This document shows positions 42,006 through 53,550 of a stretch of 64,000 nucleotides of DNA, in pieces. The notes beneath the pieces were generated by a model. The model saw only the letters and a list, made by a program, of their open reading frames with translations, made no database searches and was not told the origin of the DNA. The number at the start of each line of letters is the position of its first letter. The first letter of the stretch is position 1. The position numbers and the translations under genes are program-made. This DNA is from Agelas oroides. Lineage: Eukaryota; Porifera; Demospongiae; Agelasida; Agelasidae. The stretch spans positions 4,092,015 to 4,156,014 of the forward strand of contig OX422204.1 of NCBI GenBank assembly GCA_949130485.1. The letters run 5' to 3'.

Positions 42006-45000
42006 CTTTCCGATGTAATTCAAATGCGACGTGTGATTAGAAGAAAGCACTTTGAACAAGATTCCTGCAAGAGTAAGACAAATGCAAAGCCTTAGTGTTG
42101 TACCACACATGCTCAGACTGGTACATACAGTGACACAACAATGAGCTTTCAACCCAAACACAACATAGCTATAATAGGCTGCATTCACAGAAGCATTCAC
42201 AACTTCATGCACTCCAATGGGGAACCACACACTTACATGAGATTATCAGTACCACTTTCTGTCATATGCTTATACACTGCATTTACAGTTTTAGCACAAA
42301 ACAGATTTCCCTTCAATTTGTGGTCACACTTCTGTGCAATAAAGCAGTGAAATGAATAGGCAAGGAAGAGTGAAAGGATATTTCTGACATTTCACTTAAA
42401 ATTAGCTGTCACAACTACCTGCATGATAGTGCTACATCAAACAGGCTTTATGAAACGTGTGAAGTGAAATCTTGGAACAGTGAGCAAACTTCTTTAACCT
42501 GTCCATTCAAAGTGACAGCTTGCCTATACTAGATAACTTTGTTCTGTATAAAGCACCCATTTGGTGAATGAAGTCAAAAATAATACTAGTCACGTCTACA
42601 CATGTCTCATCTTTCACTCTTCCTACCTGTCTCTGCCCAATTTCTCCCCCAAGTTCATACTGAATGGAGGTATAAATACCTCCCCCATTTTCTTCAATTT
42701 ACATCCACAATACACTAAAGCAGAAATATAAAGTACGAGAACTCTTATCACATGAATGATGGGTAGACATGAGGTGAGCATGGGAGGAGGGTCCAACACT
42801 AGACTTTCTCATCAAGTACTTCACCACTGGGCAGGACCCCAGACGTTTACATAATCAACAGTTTTGAACAGGATTGGTAATAAAACTCACTCTCAGGTTT
42901 AAGTGCATACATAATTGCCCCCCCCCACCCTTCATGTTCATTCACCTTGTGTCCGCCTTATGTGATAAGTGTTCCCAGCCTTTCCTATTTTTCACAGCTC
43001 TTCCACTTCTATAATTACATGATTATGAACGCAAACTGAAGATGAAAGTATGCATGTGTTTACATCAGGAAAGGAAGGTTGAATGGGCAAAGAGGTGTCC
43101 CTCCCTCCTGCTCATAACCACAATATCAATGGCCAGCACCTCAAATCCTCACATAGGATTTATATCATCAAAAATGAAAATTTCATTCACCTTCCCCAGA
43201 TTCTCAACCAAAGTTGTGGCAAAGAGGAAACATTTAGACATGAAGCAGTTACTATTACCCTACAGAATCAACTGGACACTCTGCACGGCCAAGCCAGTCG
43301 CCCAGCTACCGTAACAATTCATCCAACGAAAGAATCTCCGTTCACGTGGCTTTATTATGCAGCTTTACACAGCACAGATCTTGGGCTTGCTGGTTGCCTC
43401 CTGACAGAGAGAACAGAATGTCTGGAACATTCTGTTAAGACTCCCAAGGGTTAGCCTAGAGCTAATTACTTCAGCTTGTTCCACTGACATGTGGAGTCCA
43501 CCAACATACATTGTACCTGTCATGCTCTAGCCAACCTAGGCAACCATAGTACAGGGCTTGCCGCATAAGCTGCCTAGTATGTCTTGTAAACCACTATAGA
43601 TGATAACTTTGAAAAAGGAAAAGACACATTCATGCAGCATTAATGACTACATCCCCAGGAAAAGAGAGGACTCTACACAAAAGCAGAGAGATGATAGCTT
43701 CAAGCCCCCACTGTGATTCTACTCAGCAGCAACTGAAGTGTTCCAGCCAAGCATGCCAAGAGGACAGTTAGGCCAAAACCACTGCATCTCCTGGAATAGA
43801 AAGTAACCACATAACAGCTATCAGAAGGTACAGCCAAAAATATATAACTACTACAATTACTATAGGTGCTGGTTGCTACGTAAGTGCACATTTTATTATA
43901 CACATTAGCATATTAGGGTTCTATAATTACATGTAGTATGCTGCAAAAACTAAATAGCTTTGTCAGAAATCATGAGTGCCTAAGAAAAAAAAAAGAGGGG
44001 AGGGGGAGGGGTGGAGAAGAGATGCAACTCTCAATACAACAGCAGGATCTCCCACCAGGGCAAGTGGAAAGCACTGAAATGTGGAAGCCAAAGTATGGAA
44101 ATGGAAGTACACGAGAAAGAAAGAAAAACTGCCTGTCCATGTCCAGTGCCTTAATGACTCAACTGTGCCTTGTAGGGTAACTGTCTCTAAGTGATGTGAG
44201 AGCTGGATTCTGGGACTTTGGACTCCAACGAGCACTAACACAGCGTAAATTTAGGATGACAAAGTGAGCTCATTCCAAGACTACGCAGTCTACGCTGACT
44301 ATTTGCTAGTCTCAGGAGTAGTTCTGTAACTGGTTGATCCACTATTGAGGAATTGCTTCGAAGAATCATGACAATACTCATACATCACTGTAAAGAAAAC
44401 GTCAAGTGCACAGAACGTAGCAGCATAGAACCCACATGGTTGGCACACTCACTGTCGCATCATAAACAACCCAAGTAGCGACACTCGCTGGTGTCTGAGA
44501 TCCCAGGATCCAGCTTTTCCATTGCTGTGAAAACAGTCACCCTTTTGGCTACAAGGCCTCAGTGAGTCAGTAAGATACTAGGGTCACCGACCGAAAGAAC
44601 AAGCTCGAAGCATTACTTGTAACATCCCAGCGCTGGAGTTTCGAACATTTGCAAAGCAGAAAAGTTACCGCTCATTGTTCAGGACGAAGAACACGTGCAC
44701 AAGATGCATTATTTCGATCAGTGAACCCTCCTCCACTCTTTCTACCCAGGTAGACATGACCTCATTCACGTGATAAAATGGACCAGGCCTTTCCGCTCCG
44801 TTTGCATGCTGCAAGTGATCCGAAAAACTGGATGGTAGGAAGGCCTTGGGAACAAGGCTAATCTTAAACCAATCTACGTATATGGAGCACTCTTGTTGGT
44901 CAGGCTAGTACAAACAAATTCGACCACCTCTGAGAAAAATCCTCAGGATGCACGCGGTCTTACGCAAATAAAAACGGAACGGGGGTAATTTGGGGGTCCT

Positions 45001-45222
45001 ACTTCCGTAGAGGCGGTTTTAAACTATGAAGACAGTAGCAATCCATTGTGCATCTCAAAAACCAGGCCAACCCTTCTCTTTCTCACCTCTCTTACTGCAC
45101 CGAACTAGCTCTGTGGAACCCACTCTCACTCCAACGAATATATGCACACGCAAGGTCACCTCTAGACTCGTCCCCCGTCGGGCGCACGCGAAAAATTTGG
45201 TCTGGGGTTACCTCGATATCGT
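42006..45222. other. upstream of PNPO, nothing firm recognised
   Basis: Should contain the PNPO promoter and first non-coding exon (acceptor near 42070). Open frames at 43083-43454 (plus) and 43963-44241 (minus) have no recognisable domain. A lone ccttgggaacaaggcta MITE-like end lies near 44840. No RNA gene was seen. Confidence 0.4.
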
Positions 45223-45311
45223 AGCCTCGTTCCCAGGACCCCCACGTAACGGTTTGCTCTACATAAAGTGGGGGGGGGGGGGGGGGGTCCCGATCCTGGA
45301 ACGAGGCTGCG
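45223..45311. mobile_element. TAGCCTCG-family hairpin MITE
   Basis: TAGCCTCGTTCCCAGGACCC near 45223, with a degenerate inverse (GATCCTGGAACGAGGCT) ending near 45310 around a 17-G run. No duplication is visible, so this is an older copy. Confidence 0.6.
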
Positions 45312-45399
45312 CATCACGTTTACATTACGCACGTGGCGATATACCTGGGTTGGCTCTTATGAAAACCACTGATTTGGAACCAATGCGCACACTTTCGTA

Positions 45400-48300
45400 T
45401 TTCAGGTTGGACACCCTACCTTGAAGGTACGTAACGTCATACGCCCAAGAAGGTGACTGATAGCTCTGACTCTCTGTCTGACTTCTATACGTTTTGCTGT
45501 GCTGTGGCATGCCCGTCGTATGCTGTCGGTGTAACGCCAGCGGGCGATGCAAAAATTGCTCCTGTAGGAAAGCTGGCAGAGAATGTTTGAACTGTCTGCC
45601 CCGTCGACGAGGGCACTGTGAAAACTCATCCCCATTGGCAAGTTGCGCACATGGCCCCACAACAACGGACACTAGCCTGAATGAACCTGACTACAGCAAC
45701 CCGCAACATTCGCCCACGAACCCACGGGGGGACATGAACATGGTGGACCAGACCATGGTAACATCCATCCCTGAGACTCAAGAAACTCGAATGCCCTCCC
45801 AATCTGAAACTCAACTAGATCTTGAACAGGACATAGAGGACCTACCTACCTTCACACCTGTCCCAGAGCCCGACTTTCGATGGGGAGAAGCGAAAGAGGG
45901 CAGAAGCTTCGCCTGTGCTCTAAATAGAGTATATGACGAAATTGTGCAATGGAAGAGAAATCTCTTCAAGGTCCCGTCAGGGAATGCTGGAAAAGCGTTC
46001 GTTCGAGAACTATCACGTATGTTCAATGCCTACGCTGAAGGTTCAGCACTTGAGTGTGTGGCTATGAAGGCTGCAATGACGATGCCTGCTCTGCTCTTGC
46101 AGAAACCTAGCTCCAGATCAAAGGCAAGGGAACATGCCCTCCACCTTGAACGCCGCCTGAAACTCTGGTCGGATGGAAAGCTGGACGATCTATTGCACGA
46201 GGGCCGCACAGTCCAACGACAACTAACTCTGAGCCAGCAGTCACAGCAGAAAGACGATGATCGAACTGCTAGAGTTTTTGCCAAGCTCATGATGGAAGGC
46301 AAGGTGCGTGCAGCCCTAAGACTTGTCACACAAGCAAATGGTAGTGGTCCTCTCCCTCTGAACACCACAGCCAACCCCAATGACCCAACTAGCACACAAA
46401 CAGTGCGTGACATCCTACTTGAGAAACACCCACCCAAGCAGCCACCTAAGAAATCAACCATCGCCAAGCCTGACACACCTGTTCCTGAACCCCACCCTGT
46501 ACTTTTCGATGAAATAAACAGCCAAATGATTCGTGACACGATACTGAGAATGGATGGTGCAGCAGGTCCATCTGGCCTTGATGCTGCCTCATGGAAACGT
46601 CTATGCACTTCCTTCAAAGGTGCATCTACTGACCTATGTGAATCTTTGGCAGCCACTGCCAGACGAATTTGCACCTGCTATGTTGACCCCCGTGGTCTGT
46701 CATCTTTTGTCGCTTGTCGTCTTATTGCCTTAGACAAGTGCCCTGGGGTAAGACCAATTGGCATTGGTGAGACTGTCCGAAGAATAATTGGTCGAGCGAC
46801 TGCAAGAGTCCTTAGCGACGACATCCAAGCAGCAGCGGGACCACTTCAGCTGTGTGCTGGTCACCAATCAGGCTGTGAGTCTGCTGTCCACGCCATGCGT
46901 CAGGTGTTCGAATCCTCAGAGACACAAGCCATCATTCTAGTTGATGCGAAAAACGCTTTCAACACTCTAAACCGACAAGCTGCTCTGAGAAACATCCACC
47001 ACTTGTGTCCATCACTATCCAAGATTCTTATCAACACCTATCGGGAGGACGTTCGATTATTCATCGATGGCGAGACCCTACTGTCGCAGGAAGGAACTAC
47101 TCAAGGGGATCCACTAGCTATGGCAATGTATGCCATAGCTGTTAATCCACTCATCCACCGACTAAAATGCGACACAACGAAGCAAATCTGGTTTGCAGAT
47201 GATGCTACCGCTGGGGGAAAGCTCAGAAACTTGCGAGAATGGTGGGATTGCCTCACCAATGCTGGCCCAGACTATGGCTACTTCCCGAATGCATCAAAAA
47301 CCTGGCTCATTGTGAAAGAAGGATACAATGATGAAGCCATATCTACATTCGAAGGAACCCAAGTGGTCATTACCGAGGAAGGGAAGAAATACCTAGGATC
47401 AGCCGTAGGAAAGCAGACATTCATAGAGAGATATGTGCAACAGAAGGTCACCACTTGGGTTGGTGAGCTGGAACGCCTCTCATCAATAGCCATCACCCAA
47501 CCACATGCAGCCTTTGCTGCCTTCACACATGGTCTGACAAGCAGATGGACGTATCTAGCAAGAACCACTCCAAACATTGAAAATCTCATCAAGCCTCTTG
47601 AAGAAACCATAAGAAAAGTCTTTTTACCAAACCTCACTGGTCAGAATGCTTTCAGTGACACCGAGAGGGAATTATTGGCATTACCAGCTCGCCTTGGTGG
47701 ACTCGGTATATTTGATCCATCCAAGAAGAGTGCGCTACACTACTCTATGTGCGAGACAATCTCAGCACCCCTTGTACGCTTGATTCTAGACCAGTCAGAG
47801 GCATATGCACCTGAAGTAAAGGAAGCTCAAACAAGAATGAGAAACAATGCCCGAAAATTCCACAGACAGTGCGAAGCAAGAGCAGCAAATGACCTGGAGG
47901 AAAACTTACCCACCAAGCTGCAGAAGGCCCTCACTATTTGCTCCGAGAAAGGAGCCTCAAGCTGGCTTTCAGCCCTACCCATCTCTGAACATGGGTTTGC
48001 CCTGCATAAAGGGGCCTTCAGGGATGCTCTATGCTTGCGGTACGGTTGGCGACCATCACATCTACCCTCCCACTGTGTCTGTGGTCACCATTTCACCATC
48101 GAGCATGCACTTAGCTGCTCAAGGGGCGGATTTCCTTCTATTCGGCACAATGAGATTCGTAACATCACGGCGGACCTGCTGAGCGGAGTCTGCCACGGTG
48201 TCGGAACCGAGCCGAGCCTACAACCTGTAACTGGGGAGCAGCTTGAGCACAGGACTGCCAACCGAGAGGATGGCGCCCGACTTGACATTGTGGCACAAAA

Positions 48301-48837
48301 CTTTTGGGGGAGAGATAGACAGAGTGCATTCTTTGATGTCAGGGTTTTCAACCCCTACGCACCTTGCTATCGAAGCTCCACCCTACCTCAGTGCTATCGG
48401 AAGAATGAGTTAGAGAAGAAGAGGGCATATGAAGAACGTGTGCGGGAAATAGAACACGGCTCCTTCTCCCCATTGGTTTTTTCAGCCGCAGGAGGCATGG
48501 GCACCATTGCAACTGTTGTGTATAAGAGGCTGGCCTCTCTCTTGGCCGAGAAACAAGGAAGACCATACAGCTCGACATTGCACTGGCTAAGATGCAGACT
48601 GAACTTTTCTTTGCTGAGATCAGCCATAATGTGCATTCGGGGCTCCCGATCTATCTTCTCCCGAGACTCTACATCCCCACCCATGGAGTCCATTGACCTG
48701 GCCCTTCATGAAGGCCAGGTGCCAGCATTTTAAACCTTATGAACATCCTTTATAACTACATGCATCACTTTCTTTATTTTTAAACCCTTATCGCCACTAA
48801 ATTTTTATCTCTCATTTTGTGCCTGTACACGTTCACT

Positions 48838-48865
<28 letters not shown>
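45400..48865 (+). mobile_element. apparently intact non-LTR retrotransposon with poly(A) tail
   Basis: A single long ORF (45509-48733) is followed by a 104-bp 3' UTR and a run of about 28 A at 48838-48865. The 5' boundary is approximate. No inverted or long direct repeats flank it. The uninterrupted ORF plus pure A tail indicates recent retrotransposition. Confidence 0.8.
45509..48733 (+). CDS. non-LTR retrotransposon reverse transcriptase with restriction-like endonuclease
   Basis: 1,074 residues from the ATG at 45509 (MPVVCCRC; the open frame extends upstream without another ATG). N-terminal Cys-rich module of CXC type (CCRCNASGRCKNCSCRKAG, then CLNC). RT domain with GVRPIGIGETVRRII, motif A AIILVDAKNAFNTLNR, motif B GTTQGDPLAMAMYAIAVNP and motif C IWFADDATAGG, all catalytic Asp present. 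Near the C-terminus a CCHC-like knuckle (CVCGHHFTIEHALSC) precedes RLDIVAQ ... AFFDVRVFNP, matching the (P)D-x14-D arrangement of restriction-like endonucleases of R2-type elements. No APE endonuclease is present. It would nick target DNA and prime reverse transcription from the nick. The clade is uncertain. Confidence 0.88.
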   Translation: MPVVCCRCNASGRCKNCSCRKAGRECLNCLPRRRGHCENSSPLASCAHGPTTTDTSLNEPDYSNPQHSPTNPRGDMNMVDQTMVTSIPETQETRMPSQSETQLDLEQDIEDLPTFTPVPEPDFRWGEAKEGRSFACALNRVYDEIVQWKRNLFKVPSGNAGKAFVRELSRMFNAYAEGSALECVAMKAAMTMPALLLQKPSSRSKAREHALHLERRLKLWSDGKLDDLLHEGRTVQRQLTLSQQSQQKDDDRTARVFAKLMMEGKVRAALRLVTQANGSGPLPLNTTANPNDPTSTQTVRDILLEKHPPKQPPKKSTIAKPDTPVPEPHPVLFDEINSQMIRDTILRMDGAAGPSGLDAASWKRLCTSFKGASTDLCESLAATARRICTCYVDPRGLSSFVACRLIALDKCPGVRPIGIGETVRRIIGRATARVLSDDIQAAAGPLQLCAGHQSGCESAVHAMRQVFESSETQAIILVDAKNAFNTLNRQAALRNIHHLCPSLSKILINTYREDVRLFIDGETLLSQEGTTQGDPLAMAMYAIAVNPLIHRLKCDTTKQIWFADDATAGGKLRNLREWWDCLTNAGPDYGYFPNASKTWLIVKEGYNDEAISTFEGTQVVITEEGKKYLGSAVGKQTFIERYVQQKVTTWVGELERLSSIAITQPHAAFAAFTHGLTSRWTYLARTTPNIENLIKPLEETIRKVFLPNLTGQNAFSDTERELLALPARLGGLGIFDPSKKSALHYSMCETISAPLVRLILDQSEAYAPEVKEAQTRMRNNARKFHRQCEARAANDLEENLPTKLQKALTICSEKGASSWLSALPISEHGFALHKGAFRDALCLRYGWRPSHLPSHCVCGHHFTIEHALSCSRGGFPSIRHNEIRNITADLLSGVCHGVGTEPSLQPVTGEQLEHRTANREDGARLDIVAQNFWGRDRQSAFFDVRVFNPYAPCYRSSTLPQCYRKNELEKKRAYEERVREIEHGSFSPLVFSAAGGMGTIATVVYKRLASLLAEKQGRPYSSTLHWLRCRLNFSLLRSAIMCIRGSRSIFSRDSTSPPMESIDLALHEGQVPAF

Positions 48866-48869
<4 letters not shown>

Positions 48870-49304
48870 TCGTGCTATCGCGATCGCACGATCGTACGAC
48901 GTCGACTCCCAGCCTCTCGCGAGCTGCCTAGCGTCTATCTGTAATGCAAAAAATAAAAGGTAAGACAGCAAGAAACGAGGCATTCCGGCAGCTTTCGCTA
49001 GGTACACTAACACAGCGGCACACGAGGTTACATTCTCCACGCGCACGCTTTCAACAAAGCTGCTTTCAACAAAGCTGCTTTCAACAACAACGGGATGTCG
49101 TTTCAAAGCTCGAATCTTATTGGTTGGGTTAGGGTTAATTTAGGTGTTGTTATGGCAACGGCGAATGCATATATAAATATTGACCAATAGGATTAGAGCT
49201 TTGATAAGAGCTGCGGGGATATGGGATGTGCACACATCACGTGAGAAATATTCATTGGGGAAGCTAACGTCGGAGCAGGCAGTAAGCGACGACTGGGACT
49301 GCAA
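48866..49304. other. promoter region of the Ig-like gene (inferred)
   Basis: Contains three short direct copies of ctttcaacaaagctg-like sequence near 49050-49090 and several CG-rich palindromes (gcgatcgc). No gene is recognised. Confidence 0.4.
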
Positions 49305-50710
49305 ATGAGAGTGCAGATGGCAGGTGTTTTAATTCGGTTTTCCCTCACAACTAGCATCATGTTGATTGCTCCACAGTTGCTGAGAGTAATCGGAGGTGAA
49401 TAAACTTAGTACGTATCCGACCACGACATCGCAAGAGCGACATTTATTTTTATTTACGTCAGTCTTTACCATTAGCTTGAGATAGGCTAGTTTATGAAAC
49501 TGATATGAGTGTTAGCTATATATAGACACAAAAATGATATGGAAGTTAGGAACTGTACCGTATACTGCTAGCATTGATCATCTGCATGCGGCTTCAGCAG
49601 GCTTGGCATCCACGTCTGCTTGCAATTGTAGAAGTACCCACTGTGTACGTAATGTAACAGTACTCACTCGCTCTACTTGCATGATTGCAATACTGTGCAT
49701 GCAAGTCTCATTCCATGCACGCGACCTTTACTGATACATTATACATTATACGCACTTGAAAATGAAACATTGTTATCTGTTGTACATGCCAAGGAGGAGC
49801 ATAACCAATTAATGTAGTATGAATAATCTTTATTGGTTTACTTAATCACCTCAACGAATTCCTGTTTCCAGATTCTTATCCCCCAGACCTAGAGCTGTGT
49901 ACACTGAGGAGTGGTGAATATGAATGTGTGGTGAACAATTCAGACAGTGTCACCATCCCTTGTGGAAGTTTCCAACCCAAAAAGGGGATCTCTTTCACTT
50001 ACTACCTGCTAGAGAACAGGTCCATACTGAAAGAAGAGTTAGAGAACTATCTACAGTGGAATGTATCTTGGAGGGAATCTGGCAGTCATATATGTTGCAG
50101 ACCGAACGTCTCTGTCACAGTATTTGAGGATCCCTGCTACAGACTCAACATTACTTGTAAGTACAATATGTTCCAATAAGGGCCTGTATTTGCCACTCAG
50201 AGTCCCTCATGATGAAGGGGGACACTGTAAAATACAGAATACAGAATAAGAAATGAAATTTGCCAATATAACAGCCATCACTGCCATACATTGCTGCCAC
50301 TGCTATTTGTATCCTGGAGTTTTAGAGAGGCTACCAGGTTGTTGCCCTAAAGCTAGGGTCAGTGGTCACCATCTAGATAATCCTGTGAACCCTAGAAGGG
50401 TATGAGTGGTCACGCAAGCCAGACTCAATCAACCTGGCACAGCGCGGATGGCTTTCAGTATAACACATGAAATTGGTCCTTGGCTATGGTCTAGAGCATG
50501 AGCAGTAAGTGAGCAAAAGGTGAATCTAGGTTTTTGATATGAAAGTTAGGCACTGTTTTGAAGGACAAGAAGATTGCCAGGAGGCTAAGCAATACTTACT
50601 CATACTACTTTAATCATTTCATATTTAAAGGGTTTGTTCACACTCAAATCCAGGGGGTTGCAACAACATATCAGTGCAATTGGCTGGTACAAACACAAAT
50701 CCCAGAAAAG
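49305..50710 (+). CDS. 5' part of a putative secreted/membrane protein with Ig-like ectodomain
   Basis: Exon 1, 49305-49395: 30 codons forming a signal-peptide-like segment (VLIRFSLTTSIMLIAPQLL), donor GTGAAT. Exon 2, 49872-50156: in phase, acceptor TTCCAG and donor GTAAGT; CTLRSGEYECVVNNSDSVTI followed by NVSWRESGSHICC and NVSVTVFEDPC, with several Cys and N-x-S/T sites as in Ig-like domains. Exon 3, 50631-50710, is a weaker candidate: FVHTQIQGVATTYQCNWLVQ, donor GTAAAG, phase compatible. Later exons are not recognised. No specific family can be named. Confidence 0.45.
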
Positions 50711-52066
50711 GTAAAGGCTTCACCGCAGCTGCTGGTCTGTGAAGCGATGCATACTTGCCAATACTTGCTCTTGTCTCAGCACTGTAAGTACTGTTGCATT
50801 GTCTTCCTCCGCTTTGGCATTGGCTCAACTTCTGATGCCCTCTCACCAACACAAGCATTTGTGCACGCCATAACCTTGCTCACTAACTTTATGTAAAAGT
50901 ATCCATGCTGTGCTCTTTAGGTGCTTTTTAACGAAAGTAGTTGAGAGGAGACATCCTTGGGCCAAAACCTGATCAACAACACTGAATGTAGAGCTTAGTG
51001 CAACCCAGTAAGGGCCGTTGGCGTAAACATTAGCACATGATGTCCGTATGTGAGATGTTAATTGTTCGCTATAAGGCAAACCACATGATCCACGTTATTA
51101 AAATTCCCAGTATTTCGTATTCCACGGTTTACAGCGTTCCTGATGAAGGAGTGCCAGAACTACTTTTTCATGTAGTATTGAACTGGCTTCTAATTTTGAG
51201 GGGTATTTGAATCAACCTGTCTTCATTGTGCTATAAATTTTCTATCCTGCAACTCTGAATCAACCTGACATCGTTGCGCTCAAAATTTAGCCTATTTGAT
51301 CTGTTTTCTCATTGTTGCTCAGTGTTTAAAGCTACAGGATGGGGAATAGTTCATGGTCCAGATGCAATAATTCCGCAGGTGTGACAAAGCGAGTAGATAG
51401 TTGGGGGCAACCTGGGCAAGCCTGCCCCACTAGCTGAACTCGAGGCATACTCTGCCAGAAAAATGAGATTGAGATTGGATTTGGGGATTGAGATCAAATT
51501 TGGAACGATTGTGAGCCATGTTGAACCACAGCACTCTCACATCAGTGAAATAATGAGTAATCTGGTGGTGCTGGTGCAATTTGCAGTCACTTACAATGGT
51601 GCATGCAACAGTTCATGCATGTTATTCAGCAGTGAAAGCGTTGGAAGCAGCTGCTAGTTGGGCTAGTTAGTGTACAGTGCCAATTATCAAGCAAAACTTG
51701 TATCTGCCTTCATATCTCGGTTCAGGAGCACAGTGGGAATCTGGTTCTTGCACTAAAAGATAGAGTAGGCTCTAGCCAAATTGAATAACTTCCTTTAGGT
51801 TGGCACACACATGCATAACTAACACTTTTTCATAACATATTACCATGGCAATTATCAAACACCAGTACCAACTGTCCATACATCTTCCTACTACAGATTA
51901 TCAACCAGCACAAGATTCTGAACTGTTAAAGGTTCATTCTGCTGGAATCCATACATAGGATATTGGCTACACATAAACTCATTTAGTGGTCAAACTACAA
52001 AATACTAACAGTTTCAATCGGTCTCCAGTCCAGTAGGACAAGAGTAACCCACGTGAGTGGATAGAA

Positions 52067-52115
52067 CCCGCACTCTGGCTCAGTCAATAGAGGGACTAAT
52101 TGATGCTCGGACAAG
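52067..52115 (+). repeat. tRNA-derived SINE fragment
   Basis: CACTCTGGCTCAGTCAATAG carries a polymerase III A-box-like sequence (TGGCTCAGT). It is identical over this stretch to the copy at 52637. Confidence 0.55.
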
Positions 52116-52636
52116 TAAGAAACGTTGCGCTCTTGTTGCGCACCCAGAGGTCCAGCAGGCATAAGAACTGTAGGATACGTGGGCTAATGTTTGATAATCA
52201 ACATACTTGAAATTCTACTCCAAACAGTCTTCTACCCGGGATTTAGCAAATGAATTATTACATCTGTTCAAGCACCTATCCTCAGAAAAAAAAAAAAAGA
52301 TTCTACTAGCAGACAAGTCTGATAATCATGTATTATATCGCCTCACTAGCCAAATTTGGCAATTGCTGCAGCATAGGCATGGCCAATGGAAGGGCAAGAA
52401 CTTTGGTGTTTCCTTTTCCAAGTAAGCGGCAAAAAAGTTACGCATTGTTTTACAACGTATTTTCGGACGTGATTTTCTATCCCCACGTACTATAAACGTT
52501 TCGGGTATCGAAAACTATTCCAGCGCCAGTATGTCTTGTTGCTCTGATGATCTGGCACAGTTGCTACCATGCTTAGATCTTTAAAGTCTGTGGTCCAAAA
52601 ATATATCAGTCTGAGGATAAATTTTTGCCTCTAGAG

Positions 52637-52720
52637 GCCGCACTCTGGCTCAGTCAATAGAGCATAACCTGAGTAGGTATGAGGACAGAACCCTCGCTCT
52701 GTCTCTCCACTGGCAAAAAA
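52637..52720 (+). repeat. tRNA-derived SINE
   Basis: GCCGCACTCTGGCTCAGTCA with AGAGCATAACC after it forms a tRNA-like D-arm. A degenerate B-box-like region (GGACAGAACCCTCGC) follows. It is not a functional tRNA. Confidence 0.55.
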
Positions 52721-53550
52721 ATTGTCAAAGTTTCTTTACTTCAATTAAGGGCCAAGAGGTAAACACCCTTCTTGAGAGCGTGGGAACACTGTCTTTTCTT
52801 CAGAAGCTGGTAAGTTACTCATGAGGGTTTGGCAACGCCATCTTCCCATTAGCTTGAAAGATGCATCCCATACCTTATTGTTAAACTAGCACCTGGCATT
52901 ACACAAGAGCAGCATCGGACAAATACACTCATGCAAAAAGCATGTCATACTGTTGATTTCAACTCCCGTTGAACGCAAGACAAGTTAGTTCAGATAATTG
53001 AATCAACTACAAGACTTATCAGCCACAAACCTATCTGTATCAACTTATGGAAGTCAATGAAATGCTTACTGTGACCACTTCAATGTTCCAAGAGAGCTGA
53101 AATCAACAGTACTGTGAGTGACACTGTTCATACAACTGTATCAATGACTAGATCTATTATACAGTTAACATATGGTGTCGCAGTCCTTGCCAGCAACATG
53201 CAAGAGGAACTTAGCTGAAGAGTTTTGGCGGAGGGCGGAGGCTCTTGTGGTTAGGTGATAGGTATGCATTTATTAGCCCCTTCGTAAGCTTTTGTATTTT
53301 TTATATTATGGTAGCTATCTGCATATTCACTTGCTTTATAGCTTGGGTGAGCCCGAAGGGTATGCATACCCTGACCACCTCCCACACCCGAACCCAAGCA
53401 CCCCAACAACGTATATGTATTACAACTTAAATCAAATCACACCCAAACCCCAAGTACAATACAAATTAAAATACAACCACAATGAAACACAAATTAAGAA
53501 CTCAAAACCCAACACATGAACCCTAAACAGTTGCAGGTACGACGTCACAG

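Larger units (their letters stand above)
50711..53539. other. non-coding, with SINE-like pieces
   Basis: No coding exon is recognised. Two copies of a tRNA-derived sequence lie at 52067-52115 and 52637-52720. A 73-codon frame at 52207-52425 has no known domain. Confidence 0.4.

Noticed and set aside
42006..42230. N-terminal extension of PNPO
   Set aside because: Contains a splice acceptor (CTTGCAG) and no homology; the conserved protein begins at the ATG at 42005.
45494..45508. TTG at 45494 as start of the retrotransposon ORF
   Set aside because: The first ATG of the frame is at 45509; the upstream codons add nothing recognisable.
46030..46674. 214-codon minus-strand frame inside the retrotransposon ORF
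   Set aside because: Shadow of the coding plus strand, no domain.
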